The notes beneath the pieces are model-generated. The model saw only the letters and a program-made list of their open reading frames with translations, was not told the origin of the DNA and did not search any database. From Mycoplasma sp. 'Moose RK' (GTDB lineage Bacteria > Bacillota_I > Bacilli_A > Mycoplasmatales > Metamycoplasmataceae), in NCBI RefSeq assembly GCF_015708155.1, contig NZ_JADDYD010000001.1:184001-248000 (forward strand): DNA of 64,000 bases. The letters run 5' to 3'. How positions within the stretch are numbered: the stretch's first letter is position 1; every line of letters starts with the position of its first letter. The translations under genes and the position numbers were made by a program. Positions 45,607 to 56,359 of the stretch are shown piece by piece.

Positions 45607-46923
45607 ACAAAAGCGTGAAAAAATTGAATCAAGCAAATTCTCATCATCATTTCTTCCAAAAATTGTTTCTAATTCTTTTCAAGCAATTCGCAAATCAACA
45701 ATTGCGATTTCTGGGCCAAAACCTATTTCCAAACTAGTTTTGGCTTCCAAAAGCGCTGATTTTGCTAACTCAAGTTGGGTAATTTGCAAAGAATTTGCAA
45801 CAAATTCTTCATTTTGGTTAATAAAATTAAAATTAGATTTTATTGCCGAAATCAGCCTATTAATTTCACCTTTTTTTGCACTAATTAAAATTTTATCCTC
45901 AAAAGTTGAATCATTTTCTAGTAAATCACTTTTGTTAAAAACTTGCAAATAAATTTGCTCAGGCGCAATTTTAAGTGCTAAATCAAGATCTTTTTTTAAA
46001 AACTTAGTTGCATCAATCACATGAATAACAAGATCAGCTTTTTCCATATTTTCAAAGGATTTTTCAATACCAATCCTTTCAATTTCAGAATTGGTTTCCC
46101 TAATTCCAGCAGTGTCAAAAACACGAAAAAGCAAATTATCAATTTGAAAATTACCTTCAACAATATCACGAGTTGTGCCAGCAATATTGCTAATAATAGC
46201 CTTATTTTCGTTAATTAATGCATTTAGAAGTGAAGATTTTCCGCTATTTGGAGCACCAATAAGCGTTGTTTTGATTCCTTGATAAATCAAGCGTGAATTG
46301 TTGCCAAGTTTAATTAATTTAGCAAAATCAAGTAATAATTCTTGGATTTTTGGCAAAAGTAATTGATTAGTTAAAACTTCAACATCATCGTATTCTGGAT
46401 AATCAATATTAACCTCAATTGTGCCAATAATTAGTTCTAATTTTTCAATCACTTTTTTGATTGCGTTAACTGTATTTCCTGAAAATTGCAAAAGTGCTGC
46501 TTGGTGCTGTTTTTTTGTCTGTGCATGAATTAAATCATTGATTGCTTGCGCTTTTACAAGGTCCATTTTTCCGTTTAGAAATGACCGAAGTGAAAACTCA
46601 CCTGGATTTGCAAGACGTGCTAATTTTGTTTTTAAAATGGTTTCAAGAATCAAATTTGTATTCAAAACTCCACCATGAGCATTAATTTCAACAGTATCTT
46701 CGCCAACAAAATTTTTTGTCCCTAAAAATCACATTACTAAAACTTGATCAATTTTCTTGCCGTTTTCATGAATTCAACCAAAAGTTATTTCCATTGATTT
46801 ACCAGTCTTACCTGTAAAAATTTTTTCCATAATTTTTACAGCATTAGTTCCTGAAATCCTAATAATTGAAATTGCCTGATTAACTTGACCAGAAGCAATT
46901 GCGCAAATAGTGTCAAAAATCAA
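45595..46923 (-). CDS. mnmE: tRNA modification GTPase MnmE (TrmE)
   Basis: 442 aa. With MnmG it makes the cmnm5U34 wobble modification. The N-terminal formyl-THF-binding domain starts [20 protein letters not shown]. The G domain has [29 protein letters not shown] and NKSD. The C-terminus ends FCLGK, a variant of the FCIGK motif that holds the catalytic Cys. The start is a TTG at 46923 with AAAAGGA 8-10 nt upstream; no ATG gives the conserved FDTI start. It overlaps the convergent Cof gene by 12 nt. Confidence 0.94.
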
Positions 46924-46980
46924 TATTCAAATTCCTTTTCAGTTTAATTTTTGCACGAGAAAAAAATTGAAATTTATATA

Positions 46981-48597
46981 TTAAATTCCAATTTTTTTCT
47001 CGTATTCAGTCAATTTTCCTTCAAAAAAAGTTGCAGAATCTTGTTTGATATCCAAAATTGCATTCGCAGTTTCTTTGATTAGTGCAATGTTAAAAGTTGT
47101 AAAAATAACCCCGGATTCATAAGCTTTAAGACCTTCAATAAAGGAATCAATTGATTCTGAGTCAAGGTGATTAAGTGGTTGGTCAAAAATCAAGAAATTT
47201 GACTCAGTTAGCATCATTTTTGAAAACATAAGACGAACTTTTTCGCCTCCAGAAGTAACATTGATTTTTTTAAAAACTTGGTCGCCACTAAAAAACATTC
47301 GCCCTAAAAAAGCGCGCATTCTCTGAGTTGAATTATCTTTGTTTTCAACTTGTGAATTCAAATTTGGTCATTCTGAAATTCAGCTAATTAAGTCAAGATC
47401 GCCACTAAAAAATTCATCAACATTAGCGGGAAAATAGTCAATTTTGATTGTTGAACCCCATGTTATCTCACCCGAAGTTGGTTTTTCTTTGCCTGCAATA
47501 ATGTCAAGTAACTTTGTTTTTACTAAATCGTCTTCAGCGAAAACAACCATTTTTTGACCAGGTTGAAGTTTGAAATTAACATTTTTAAACAAAAATTCGC
47601 CAGTATTTGGATTTTTATAACTTAAATTTTCCACACTCAAAATTTGCTTTCCTGGTCTTGGAAAAACACTAAAACGAATGTAAGGATATTTGCGAGATGA
47701 AGGTTTAATTTCATCCAACTGAATTTTTTCAAGCGACTTTTTCCGCGAAGTTGCTTGCGCTGATTTGGAAGCATTTGCAGAAAATTTTGCAATAAAAGCT
47801 TCTAACTTGGCAATTTGCTCTTCTTTTTTGGCATTAGCATTTTTTTGGAGTTCTCTAATTAGTTCAGATGATTGTTTCCAAAAACTGTAATTTCCGCTGA
47901 AAATTTTAACCTCACCATAATCAATATCGACTGTATGTGTGCAAACTTGGTCTAAAAATTCACTGTCGTGACTGACAATCAAAACAATGTTTTTGTAATT
48001 AATTAAAAATTCTTCAAGTCACTTAATTGCCTTGAAATCAAGGTGGTTGGTTGGTTCATCCATGATTAAAATATCTGGATTTCCAAACAAAGCTTTTGCC
48101 AAAAGAACTTTAACTTTATGACCTGATTTTAATTCAGACATCTTTGAATTTCAAAATTCCTTGGGAATTTCAAGTGCTGAAAGCAAAATTTGTGCATCAT
48201 TTTCAGCACTTCAACCACCTAAAAGTCCAAATTTTTCTTCTAAATCACCAGCACGATTGTAATCAGCTTCAGTTGCGTCTGGATTTGCATAAATTTGGTC
48301 TTTTTCCTGTTGAATCTGAAAAAGTTGCTGATTCCCCATGATCACAACATCGGTGACATTATAATCATCAAATTCATAGTGGTTTTGTGAAAGCACAGAA
48401 ATTCGTTGATTTTTTGAAATTTGCACAGTGCCAGAACTTGGTTGAATTAACCCAGCAAGAATTTTTAAAAACGTCGATTTTCCGGCACCATTTGCACCAA
48501 TTATTCCGTAGGTATTGCCTTCAACAAATTTCAAATTAACATTTTGAAACAACGTTTTATCAGCAAAAATTTTTGATAAATCTTTTACTTCTAACAT
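46981..48597 (-). CDS. ABC-F ATP-binding protein with degenerate second site
   Basis: 538 aa with two ABC modules and no membrane domain, as in ABC-F ribosome-associated factors. NBD1 has Walker [17 protein letters not shown], signature [11 protein letters not shown] instead of LSGGQ, and Walker [15 protein letters not shown]2 has no proper Walker A ([14 protein letters not shown] where GxNGxGKS is expected), a good signature [11 protein letters not shown], and Walker [13 protein letters not shown] with Gln in place of the catalytic Glu. The inter-domain linker is Lys/Ala/Glu-rich (about 245-290). The role is probably translation-related, inferred from the family. It lies 58 nt from the mnmE start. 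Confidence 0.9.
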
Positions 48598-48745
48598 AAT
48601 TTTGCACCTCGTTCGTTAAAATTATATTATAATTTTTTATTTATAATAATGAGGTTTAATTATCCCTTAATTTTAAGAGAAATTTCTATTTATTGTAAAA
48701 TTAAGGAAAAAATTGCTTATTTTTTAGGATGGATGGGAGAGAAAA

Positions 48746-49774
48746 ATGCCAAAAAAGAAAATTTTTCGCACCCTAACAACTTTGGCATTTTTCATGCCAG
48801 GCACATTTCTTGCTTCCTGCTTTGCGAAAAAAGATTTTATTTTTCCCATTGAAAATCTGATTATTCCTGATTTTTTTGATAATTCACCCAATTTCAAAAA
48901 ACAAAAATTGCGAAGTTTTGACCTTTATGCCTCAGAAGTGAATGCCATAAAATTAAAGTGATTTTTGAATACTGATAGTTTGTTGGGCCTTTCGAAAGCG
49001 CAGAAAAACCAAATTTTTGCCTCAAATTTTGGTAAATTTTTTGTTTTTGATAACAATGAGGGAATTTCCGTTGTTGAAGAAAAATTTGATATAAACCAAA
49101 AAATTACACCAAAATTTTTAAAAATTATGACCCAAAAAGCCAAAAATAAATTTTCTGTAATTCCAGAAAATGAAGATTCTAATTTGCAAAAAACTGTAAA
49201 TTCAGGGAAAAATAACGCTTCTGAAATTGCAATTTTCAAGGAACTCTCACAACTTTTTTCGCCAAATTGACGTTTTATTGACATGAAGCTTGTTAAACCA
49301 AACATTGTTTTTGATGATCAAAAGAATTATTTGTTAATAACGGCTTACAAAATTTTTTATTCAAATCCGATTATTAAATATGATCAAGAAAATGAAAAAA
49401 AAACTGATTTAACCTCTAAAATTAGCGAAAAATGGTCAATTTCAGCACCAAATCAGCTACCAACTCCAAGTTTTCGCCTTTATTGACTCGAACGCAATGC
49501 CAAAAAAAGATTCACAATGAAGTTGAATTCCAAGGAAAATGTAAATTCTGAGTATGATTTGCAGTTGATAAACAATGCTGATCAACCAGAGTCCGTTGAG
49601 GATTTTGCCTATAATTTTGGGGATGAAAAACCAACAAAACCTGAATTACCTTTAGAAAAGGAACGAAAAGAGCCGCTAATTAGGATTGTTTCGCAAAGTT
49701 TTTTAATTCCTTTTGAGGGTCAAGTTGCTGATTTTGAAGGTGAAAATTTTAAATTTAAATACCTTTTTAATTAA
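48746..49774 (+). CDS. Putative surface lipoprotein, unknown function
   Basis: 342 aa. The N-terminus MPKKKIFRTLTTLAFF is a signal peptide ending in the lipobox FLASC with Cys25. The rest is hydrophilic, Lys/Asn/Phe-rich, without a recognised domain. A GGGAGAG Shine-Dalgarno precedes the ATG. It is the first gene of the surface-protein cluster and has its own terminator. Confidence 0.85.
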
Positions 49775-49776
49775 AA

Positions 49777-49802
49777 AACCCTGAAAATAGGGTTGTTTTT
49801 AG
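49777..49802 (+). terminator. Terminator after the lipoprotein gene
   Basis: AACCCT/AGGGTT stem with a 6-nt loop and a T run. Confidence 0.75.
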
Positions 49803-49845
49803 CCTTTAATTTAATCTCGAAAACACTTTTTTGATCCGAAAATTA

Positions 49846-49854
49846 TGGTATAAT
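49846..49854 (+). promoter_or_regulatory. Extended -10 promoter of the P97/P102-like operon
   Basis: TGGTATAAT ends 78 nt before the ATG at 49933, which has AAAGGATGGAG upstream. Confidence 0.7.
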
Positions 49855-49932
49855 TCTCTTAATTGAGTTTGCAAATTTTTACTCAATAAAATCTAAATGC
49901 CAGTTTGTTAAAAAGGATGGAGCAAGTTAAAT

Positions 49933-52854
49933 ATGCAAAAAAGAAAAAAGAAACTTTTAAATAGCAAAAAATCTATTTTTGCTTTGAGCGCAACTTTACT
50001 AACCTCAGGGTTAGTAATTGCTGTTCCACCAGTTGTTGTAAGCCTTCTTCCGAGGTCAAACCCATTGTTGGAAGTTCAAAATCAGGCAAAATTGATTTCA
50101 ACTGTTGGTCTAAAAAGTGAATTTCTTGATGACAAAACGGATTATTTCGAGTTTAAAAAACAGCTTTTTAATCCTGACGGAAGTAGAAAAACTGATGTTA
50201 ATTTAACTGATTTTTTCAGTTTTTACCAAAATTCTAATAGCAGTCTTCCAATTGATTTTAGTTCTGACATAATTTGATCACGTTTCAAAATAGAAATTGT
50301 TGATATTGATCCAATTGATAAGGAACAATCCTTTGAAATTTTTTACCGTCTTACACAGGATCTTGGTGATCAAAAAATTGCAAACTCTGATCTTTACAAA
50401 CAAAAAATTGCTTTTAGTAATCCTATTAAAATTTTTTCATTGGGAAATTTTGCAGACCTTGCTAAGGGAAAACTCACTAAATTAAGACCTTTTTCAGTTC
50501 AAGAATTTGGTTTTCAAACAAACAAAAGAAAATTGACTAATCTAATAAAATTTGATGATTTTTATAATGAGGTAAATTCAGCAAAAAATTCTGTTGAAGC
50601 TCAAGAAATTATTGGAAAATACTTTAATTTGGATGAAATTTTAGAGAAAATTTTTGGCTTTAAACAAAATTATTTTCGTGATGAAACAGGAAGTTTTCAT
50701 CCACGTTTTCAAATTGAAATTGCCAAGGATCCATTATTAAATTTAGAATACTTGTCAAAAACACCTAAGGAAAATCAATATAATTTGACATTTAAAGTTG
50801 GTTTTTCACCTTCTTATATTCAACAAAACCCAACTGAATCTCAAAAGGATTCCAAATTTCCTTTTGTTGTCACGCTTGATTTATCCAATAGATTTTTAGA
50901 TAAATCAATTTCTGATAGCATAAAATTGACCGAATTTAGCCAGGATGACTACTTTTTCCCAGCTTCTCAACTAGAAGGCACCGAAAATGGTGTCACTAGT
51001 TGAGATTTTTTTAATTATTTTAATAACCAAATTTTTGCAACTCAGGCTGATAAACAAAAATTTTTAGATGATCTTTTAGCAAAAATTCTCAAAACACCTT
51101 TTTTATCTAAACTTAAATTTGATTCCGTGCTTGATGGTTTAGATTTTAGTTCAATTTCTAAATTTTTGAAGATTGATATTAAAACTGATTCTGAATCAAC
51201 CAAACTTGTTTTTGATAATGGGAAAGTTGTTGCCAAGGTTGTTGGAAAAATTATCATTAAAAACAATAAAGGTGAATTAATTGCTGAAAAAGATTTTGTG
51301 CAAGATGTTCAAAATCCTCAAACTGCAGCGCAAAACGATTTGCAATTAACCAAAAGAATTGAAGAAACAAGATTTAGTTTTGAGCCGACTTTTGAGCAAA
51401 AAGTAAGTGATGGATCTGGTTTACCAAGAGCGGAAATTATGAATTTAGTTAAGAGCAACAACTTCGACAAATTGAAATTTGTTCTTGAAAACGGACGCTA
51501 CTATGGCTACGATTTCAAAGAAGAAAAATTAAAACAACTAGTTGATGACTATGAATTTCCAGATCTTGAAAAATTTAATAAAAATTCAAATTTTCGCTTT
51601 ATAAATAATGGTGGAACTGACCAAAAAACTAAACTTGTTGGTATTACAAATGGTTTTTTCAAAAACCAACTTGATGTTAGTCGTTTTTTTACAGCGCTTG
51701 CTAAAAAAGGTGTTAATTTTGTTGCGAAATTTTGATTTAATTGACTTAAACATTTAAAATTGATTGATGGAAATGTTAATTTACCTGAAAACTTAAGTTC
51801 AAATAATATTTTTTCTGAATTAGCAAAAATTAAACTTGTTACCAAGGATTCATCTTCTACAGCTTCAAGTAGTAGTAGTAGTTCTCAAGAGGATGGAATT
51901 TGACTTTTCTCTTTCAACAGTGGTCATCTAGCATCATCTGAAAAAGATTTAATAGATAGTTTTTATGTTAGCAAAAAATTTAAAAATATTTTAGATTTAA
52001 TGAAAAACAACGAAAATAATTTAGATGCTAATTACTTTTTGGACCAAATTTTATCAACAACTAAAACAGTTTCTGAAAGCGAGTATATTTCAGAGGCAAC
52101 AAGTAGCGGTAACATGATGAAAGATTTAGCTGATCTTTTAGTTGGTTTTTACTTTTTTGTTTTCAAAAAAAATGGTCAATTTTTAACCAAATCAATCGGT
52201 AAAAATTACGATTATAAAATTCAATTTGCTGTCGATGAAACAGCAAATCCAGTCTTAGTGAGCGTTGCTTCAACTCCTGCAGCAAATCAGGATCAAAAAT
52301 TAAAACTAAAATATTGGTACAAAGTTGGTCCTGTTGATGAAAAAGGTAACCTGATTTCTACAATTTTTGAAACTAAACAACATGAATTAGAAATAAAAAT
52401 AAACGAAAAAGTTAGATTGCTTACTGATGATGTTCAAAAATTAGAGGAAATTGCCCGTGAATTTCCAACTGTTAGTCAACACACTTTTTTAACACAAGAA
52501 GATTATAATAAACTTTTTGATGAAACAAAAAAAGCCCTCAACGGTAGAGTAAACAAACTTGTTGATATTTCAGATTTAATTAAAAAATTCCCATTTTATC
52601 ACTATTTTACCACTAATTATCCAGGTTTTGGGCTCTATGTGTTTCAAAGACATTGAGGTGGTGCAAAAGAAGAAAACAAAGAAATCAACGGAATTTTTGA
52701 AAGCTCAAATCCAGTGGGTGTTGGTCCAAAACAGTACGATTTTTGACTTTATGTTTACAACAAAGAATACAATAAAAACCGTCCATGAAGACGTTCACCA
52801 GTTCCAATAAAAGTTATTATAATCATACACAAAGAATCGCTACTTTTGTCATAA
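49933..52854 (+). CDS. P97/P102-like surface protein with poly-Ser tract
   Basis: 973 aa. A Lys-rich N-terminus and one hydrophobic segment (about 19-36) form a signal anchor. The body has the layout of P97/P102 adhesin-family proteins (FFSFYQNS, FKIEIVDIDP, FEIFYRLTQDLGD, IANSDLYKQKIAF), which bind cilia, heparin or plasminogen in M. hyopneumoniae. A Ser-rich stretch (about 638-651) includes the pure trinucleotide run (AGT)5. Thirteen or more Trp codons are TGA. Paralog A follows after 23 nt without its own promoter, so the two are cotranscribed. No R1/R2 repeats of P97 itself are seen, so the ligand is unknown. Confidence 0.8.
51868..51882 (+). repeat. (AGT)5 trinucleotide repeat
   Basis: Five AGT (Ser) codons in a Ser-rich segment of the P97/P102-like protein. 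Length changes would alter Ser number in frame. Confidence 0.8.
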
Positions 52855-52877
52855 TTTTGAAAGGATTTTAGAAAATT

Positions 52878-55820
52878 ATGAAAAAACTCACTTTAAAACA
52901 AATACTTTTTACAACTTTAGGAGTGAGTGCGATTGCCAGTGTTGCTGTTACAATTCCGCTTGTTAGTTCACTAACTTCAAGAAATTTTGATCAAAAATTG
53001 AAGGAATTTGTTGAAAATAAAAGCTCTGCCAAGAATTTGCCAAATTTTGACATTGAAAATAAACAAGAAATTGAAGAATTAGCTAAGAAATTACAGCTAA
53101 AATCAAAATTTTCTGAGCGCTTGGATGCTTATGATGCGCTTAATTTACATTATGACAAAAGTTACAATTTTGATATAAATGATGCAATTGATTTTTCTGA
53201 TTTGCAGAAAAAATTTCCGAATTTAACTTTCAAAATTTTAGCACCTGAGTCAAAAAATGCTGTAAAAATTAGTCAAAATACCATCAAAGATTTGTTGCTC
53301 AGTGTAACAAATTTAGAAAAAACCGTCAATTTTACAACCAAAATCAGTCTTGATTTTTCCAAAAAATCGAAAAACTTTCAGTTTATCCCCGAAAATCTTA
53401 ATGCTACAATTAATCTTTCAAAATTAGATTTTTTGAAAAACAAAACCGCAACAGAAATTGCAATTTTGTTTTATAAGGATTTTTACAAAAATTACAAGGA
53501 ATCAAAAGATGAAAAAGTGGCAATTTTTAAAACTTTTTCCAAATTTGGTGGAGTTTCTTTGAGTTTAAGTTCAGATTCTTTGGTAATTTTACCCTCAAAT
53601 TATGAACTAAAACCGGATTTACAATTGGAAAAACTGGTTTTTTCTAACGTTAACGACTTGCAAAAGTCAATTTCGCTAAGTATGATTTTGTTTGACAAAT
53701 TAACAAACAAATCAACCAATTTTTCCTTAAAATTTGTTGATTTTCCGCCATCAAATGAAAATTTTGGCGATAAATTTTTACAAGCTTTTAGCCAAAATTA
53801 TGAACTAAAACCGGAAATTACAAAATATTTATCTGAAAAAAATTCAAAAGTAAAGGATATTTTTCAAAAAAAACCTTCTGATTTAGTTGCAAATTTTGAT
53901 TTTATTTCCTTATTTAAGGAAAAAGATCATAAGACAAAATCAACATTTTTAAGTGAAATTAAAGATTTTTTTCCTGGTTTTGAAGTCAAAAATGTTGATT
54001 TTAAATTAGGATCTTTTCATGAAAATCAAGCAGAAAACGATAATTTAGTGCCAATAAATTTGCAAGTTAGCGGAAATTTTTTAGAAAGCAACCTACCAGC
54101 TGGTCTAAATTTTGGTAACAAGAACGAGTATACTTATAATTTTAAATTTAATTTTGATGCTTCCAGCAAAATTAATTCTTCATATTTTGAAAATGCAATT
54201 AAAAATTTTGACTTAACCGTAAAAGATTTTAAAAATTTGAATTTCAAAATTAAAAAGGATTTGCCAATCACAATTTTTGCTTCAACAATTGACAATTCAA
54301 TCAAGGATTTTTTGAACAAACCACTTGAATTAAAAAATATTACAAAGATTGTTTCTCCTCTTTTTCAAATTCTTAATTTTTCAGTAAATTCTAAGGAAAT
54401 TGATGTTCCCGGAGCAAAATCAACCTTGCCAGCCCAATCAGTTGCCATAAAAACTCCTGTTTCAACGACCTTATTTGAAGAAAAGGTAGTTAATGGTCAA
54501 GAAGCACCAGTTAAAAAATCTGAACCAGCACTAGAAAAAAGTACTAAAAAAATGGGTGATTATTTAAAATCAATTTTTGATGGGCTTGAAAAATTGAGCT
54601 TTCCACCCAACACTTTTGTTTATTTATCAACAAGTTTCAAGGATGAATATACTCTGGAGATCAAGATAGAATCTGACAAGAAAGTGCTAGAAACGCTAAA
54701 GATTAAGATTAATGATGTTGCACGTAATAATGTTGCTTACAAAACGCTTAAGGAATCAACAAAAACAGATCTTTTCCTTGACTGACAAACAAATGTTGAA
54801 ACAAAAATTGAGAAAACTGATGAAAAAAATTCAAAAACCTTGGTGACTTCAATTTCGTCAATTGACAATTCAAATTTAAAATTTGTGCCTGGATCAAGAG
54901 ATTCCTCAAAGTGAAGCCTGCCCGAAACAAAACCTTTTCTTAACGAAAATGCCGGTGGAATTTACTTAACTGATTCAGGACTTGAGTTAGTAAAGTTACC
55001 AGAAAAAACAAGTGAAAAATCTCCAAAATTACCTTTACAGCCAAATTTTCAATTAACAAAAGGAAAAACTTTTGTTTATATTTTTAAACCTTCAAAGCAA
55101 GTTGGTCCAATTTATGCAAAATATTATTTGCTGCGATCATCCTTGAATGATAACAAAAGCGATTTTTCCTTAGTAATCAGGCCTTATTTTACAGTTAGCG
55201 AAAATTCAAAAATTAATTTAATTGGTCTTGATACTGAAAAACCACCAAAATCACCGTCTTTTTTTCCAACTTTATCAGCTATTCCAAATCAAAAATCAGG
55301 TGGATCAGGCACACTTTACGACACAGCAGGTTCATTGAAAACCACTTACAACGGTGAAGCGAAAATTAAATTCAGCATCAATAGATCACGCCAAATTGTC
55401 GCTGATCAATCAAGTTCAATCACCCCTCATAGCAATATTGATATATTTAAGGATTATTTGTCGCAACCTAATTCAACAATTATGTTAGTGGCAACAGTTG
55501 AAGTTGATAAGCAAGATAAACAAAAATTGAAACTTTCCTTTTACTCATCTGAGTACAAAAGTGGCAAAGTCGCAATTTGAGATTGGTTCCAGGACTTTAA
55601 ACAAGGTCAAATTGATCTTTCCAAAGGTTTATTGCTAGGCGGTACAAAGTCTCCAAATGATAGTTGACCAGCGAATAAAGGAGTTAATCGCGACCTCGCG
55701 CCTCATGGTGCAGCAACTTTTAAAGCGCTTGCTTTGTTTGACAAGCCTGATAAAAAAGAAGAATACGACAAAATTATTGAAAAATTTCATCAGCAATATT
55801 TTGGAAAAACTGATAATTAG
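52878..55820 (+). CDS. Adhesin-like paralog A
   Basis: 980 aa. It starts MKKLTLKQILFTTLGVSAIA, a signal/anchor shared by all four tandem paralogs. The first ~530 residues are nearly identical to paralog C. A variable Pro/Glu/Lys-rich linker follows (about 535-560), then a conserved block (NTFVYLSTSFKDEYTLEIKI; DLFLDWQTNVE) and a C-terminal domain beginning TKGKTFVYIFKPSKQVGPIY. The C-terminal domain differs clearly from those of B and C. It has no lipobox, so it is probably anchored by the N-terminal helix. Start: AAAGGA lies 13 nt upstream. It is cotranscribed with the P97/P102-like gene. The family placement is by layout and context; no function is shown. Confidence 0.8.
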
Positions 55821-55927
55821 TGATTTCAAAAAAGAGAAAAAACCATTTTGTGCTCCAATATATAATTATAAAAAAGTTTCTAATAAAAATATATAAGAAC
55901 TGTATAATGAATATATAAAAAAATTAA

Positions 55928-56017
55928 ATTAAGTAAAAAAAGTATAAAGAAATACCATGACTTCCGTTTTATTGGATGCTTGTTGTTAATTATCAGTTTG
56001 CCATTTTTGTTTTCTTA
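55928..56017 (+). pseudogene. Remnant of the small membrane-protein ORF
   Basis: The sequence matches both ends of the 141-aa ORF at 59503-59928: the left flank AATTAAGTAA and the last ~60 nt (TTAGTTTGCCATTTTTGTTTTCTTAA and upstream). About 350 nt between them, including the start, are gone. It is a deleted copy from the duplication that made the A-B and B-C spacers. Confidence 0.7.
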
Positions 56018-56079
56018 AACTTAAAATCATATTATTAGCGTTTTTTCTTGGTTTAAAATTTAATTTTAAACGGACGTGC

Positions 56080-56113
56080 AAAAAAAAAAAAAAAATGTAA
56101 ATTGTGTTATAAT
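56080..56113 (+). promoter_or_regulatory. Poly(A)16 next to the extended -10 promoter of paralog B
   Basis: A pure A16 run (56080-56095) ends 12 nt before TATAAT at 56108-56113, which has TG at the extended position. The run covers the place of the -35 box. The same promoter before paralog C has only A5. The arrangement recalls promoter poly(A) slippage in mycoplasma vlp-type genes. Confidence 0.65.
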
Positions 56114-56157
56114 TAACGTTCAAGCAAATTTCCGCAACTAATTTAGGGGGTAAAAAT

Positions 56158-56352
56158 ATGAGAAAATTTAATTTACAACCTAATTTAATTGACATTTTTG
56201 GCAAAAAAAAAAAAAAACTGCCAAAACATTGTAAATTTATTTCTTTTTTTGTAAAAATATTATTTAATTTTCACTCTGTAAGTTCTCTCAAAAATTTTTA
56301 TAGTTGAGAAAAAATTCACTATTTTTGCCGTAGTCTTGGGTGAGGGTTATAG
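56158..56352 (+). CDS. Leader ORF of paralog B (poly(A)15, open)
   Basis: Possible 64-codon ORF with a strong Shine-Dalgarno (TTAGGGGGTAAAAAT) right before the ATG. It starts MRKFNLQPNLIDIFG, then five Lys codons from a pure A15 run (56203-56217) flanked by TTTTGGC and GCCAAAA. With A15 and TGA as Trp it stays open until TAG at 56350, 7 nt before the adhesin ATG. Losing or gaining one A would change the frame. Coding is not proved; the conserved start and ribosome site in B and C support it. Confidence 0.45.
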
Positions 56353-56359
56353 AAAAATT

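Larger units (their letters stand above)
55821..56157. other. Intergenic region A-B: remnant ORF, poly(A) and promoter
   Basis: Homologous to the B-C spacer at 59390-60060. It keeps the flanks but has lost most of the membrane-protein ORF, and it carries the A16 run and the promoter described separately. Confidence 0.7.

Noticed and set aside
48649-48746. ATG at 48649 upstream of the lipoprotein gene
   Set aside because: It opens a different frame without signal peptide or conservation; the ATG at 48746 gives a clean lipobox.
49933-52854. Calling this gene P97 or P102 itself
   Set aside because: The layout fits the family, but the cilium-binding R1 repeats of P97 are not present and P102 identity cannot be shown without alignment.
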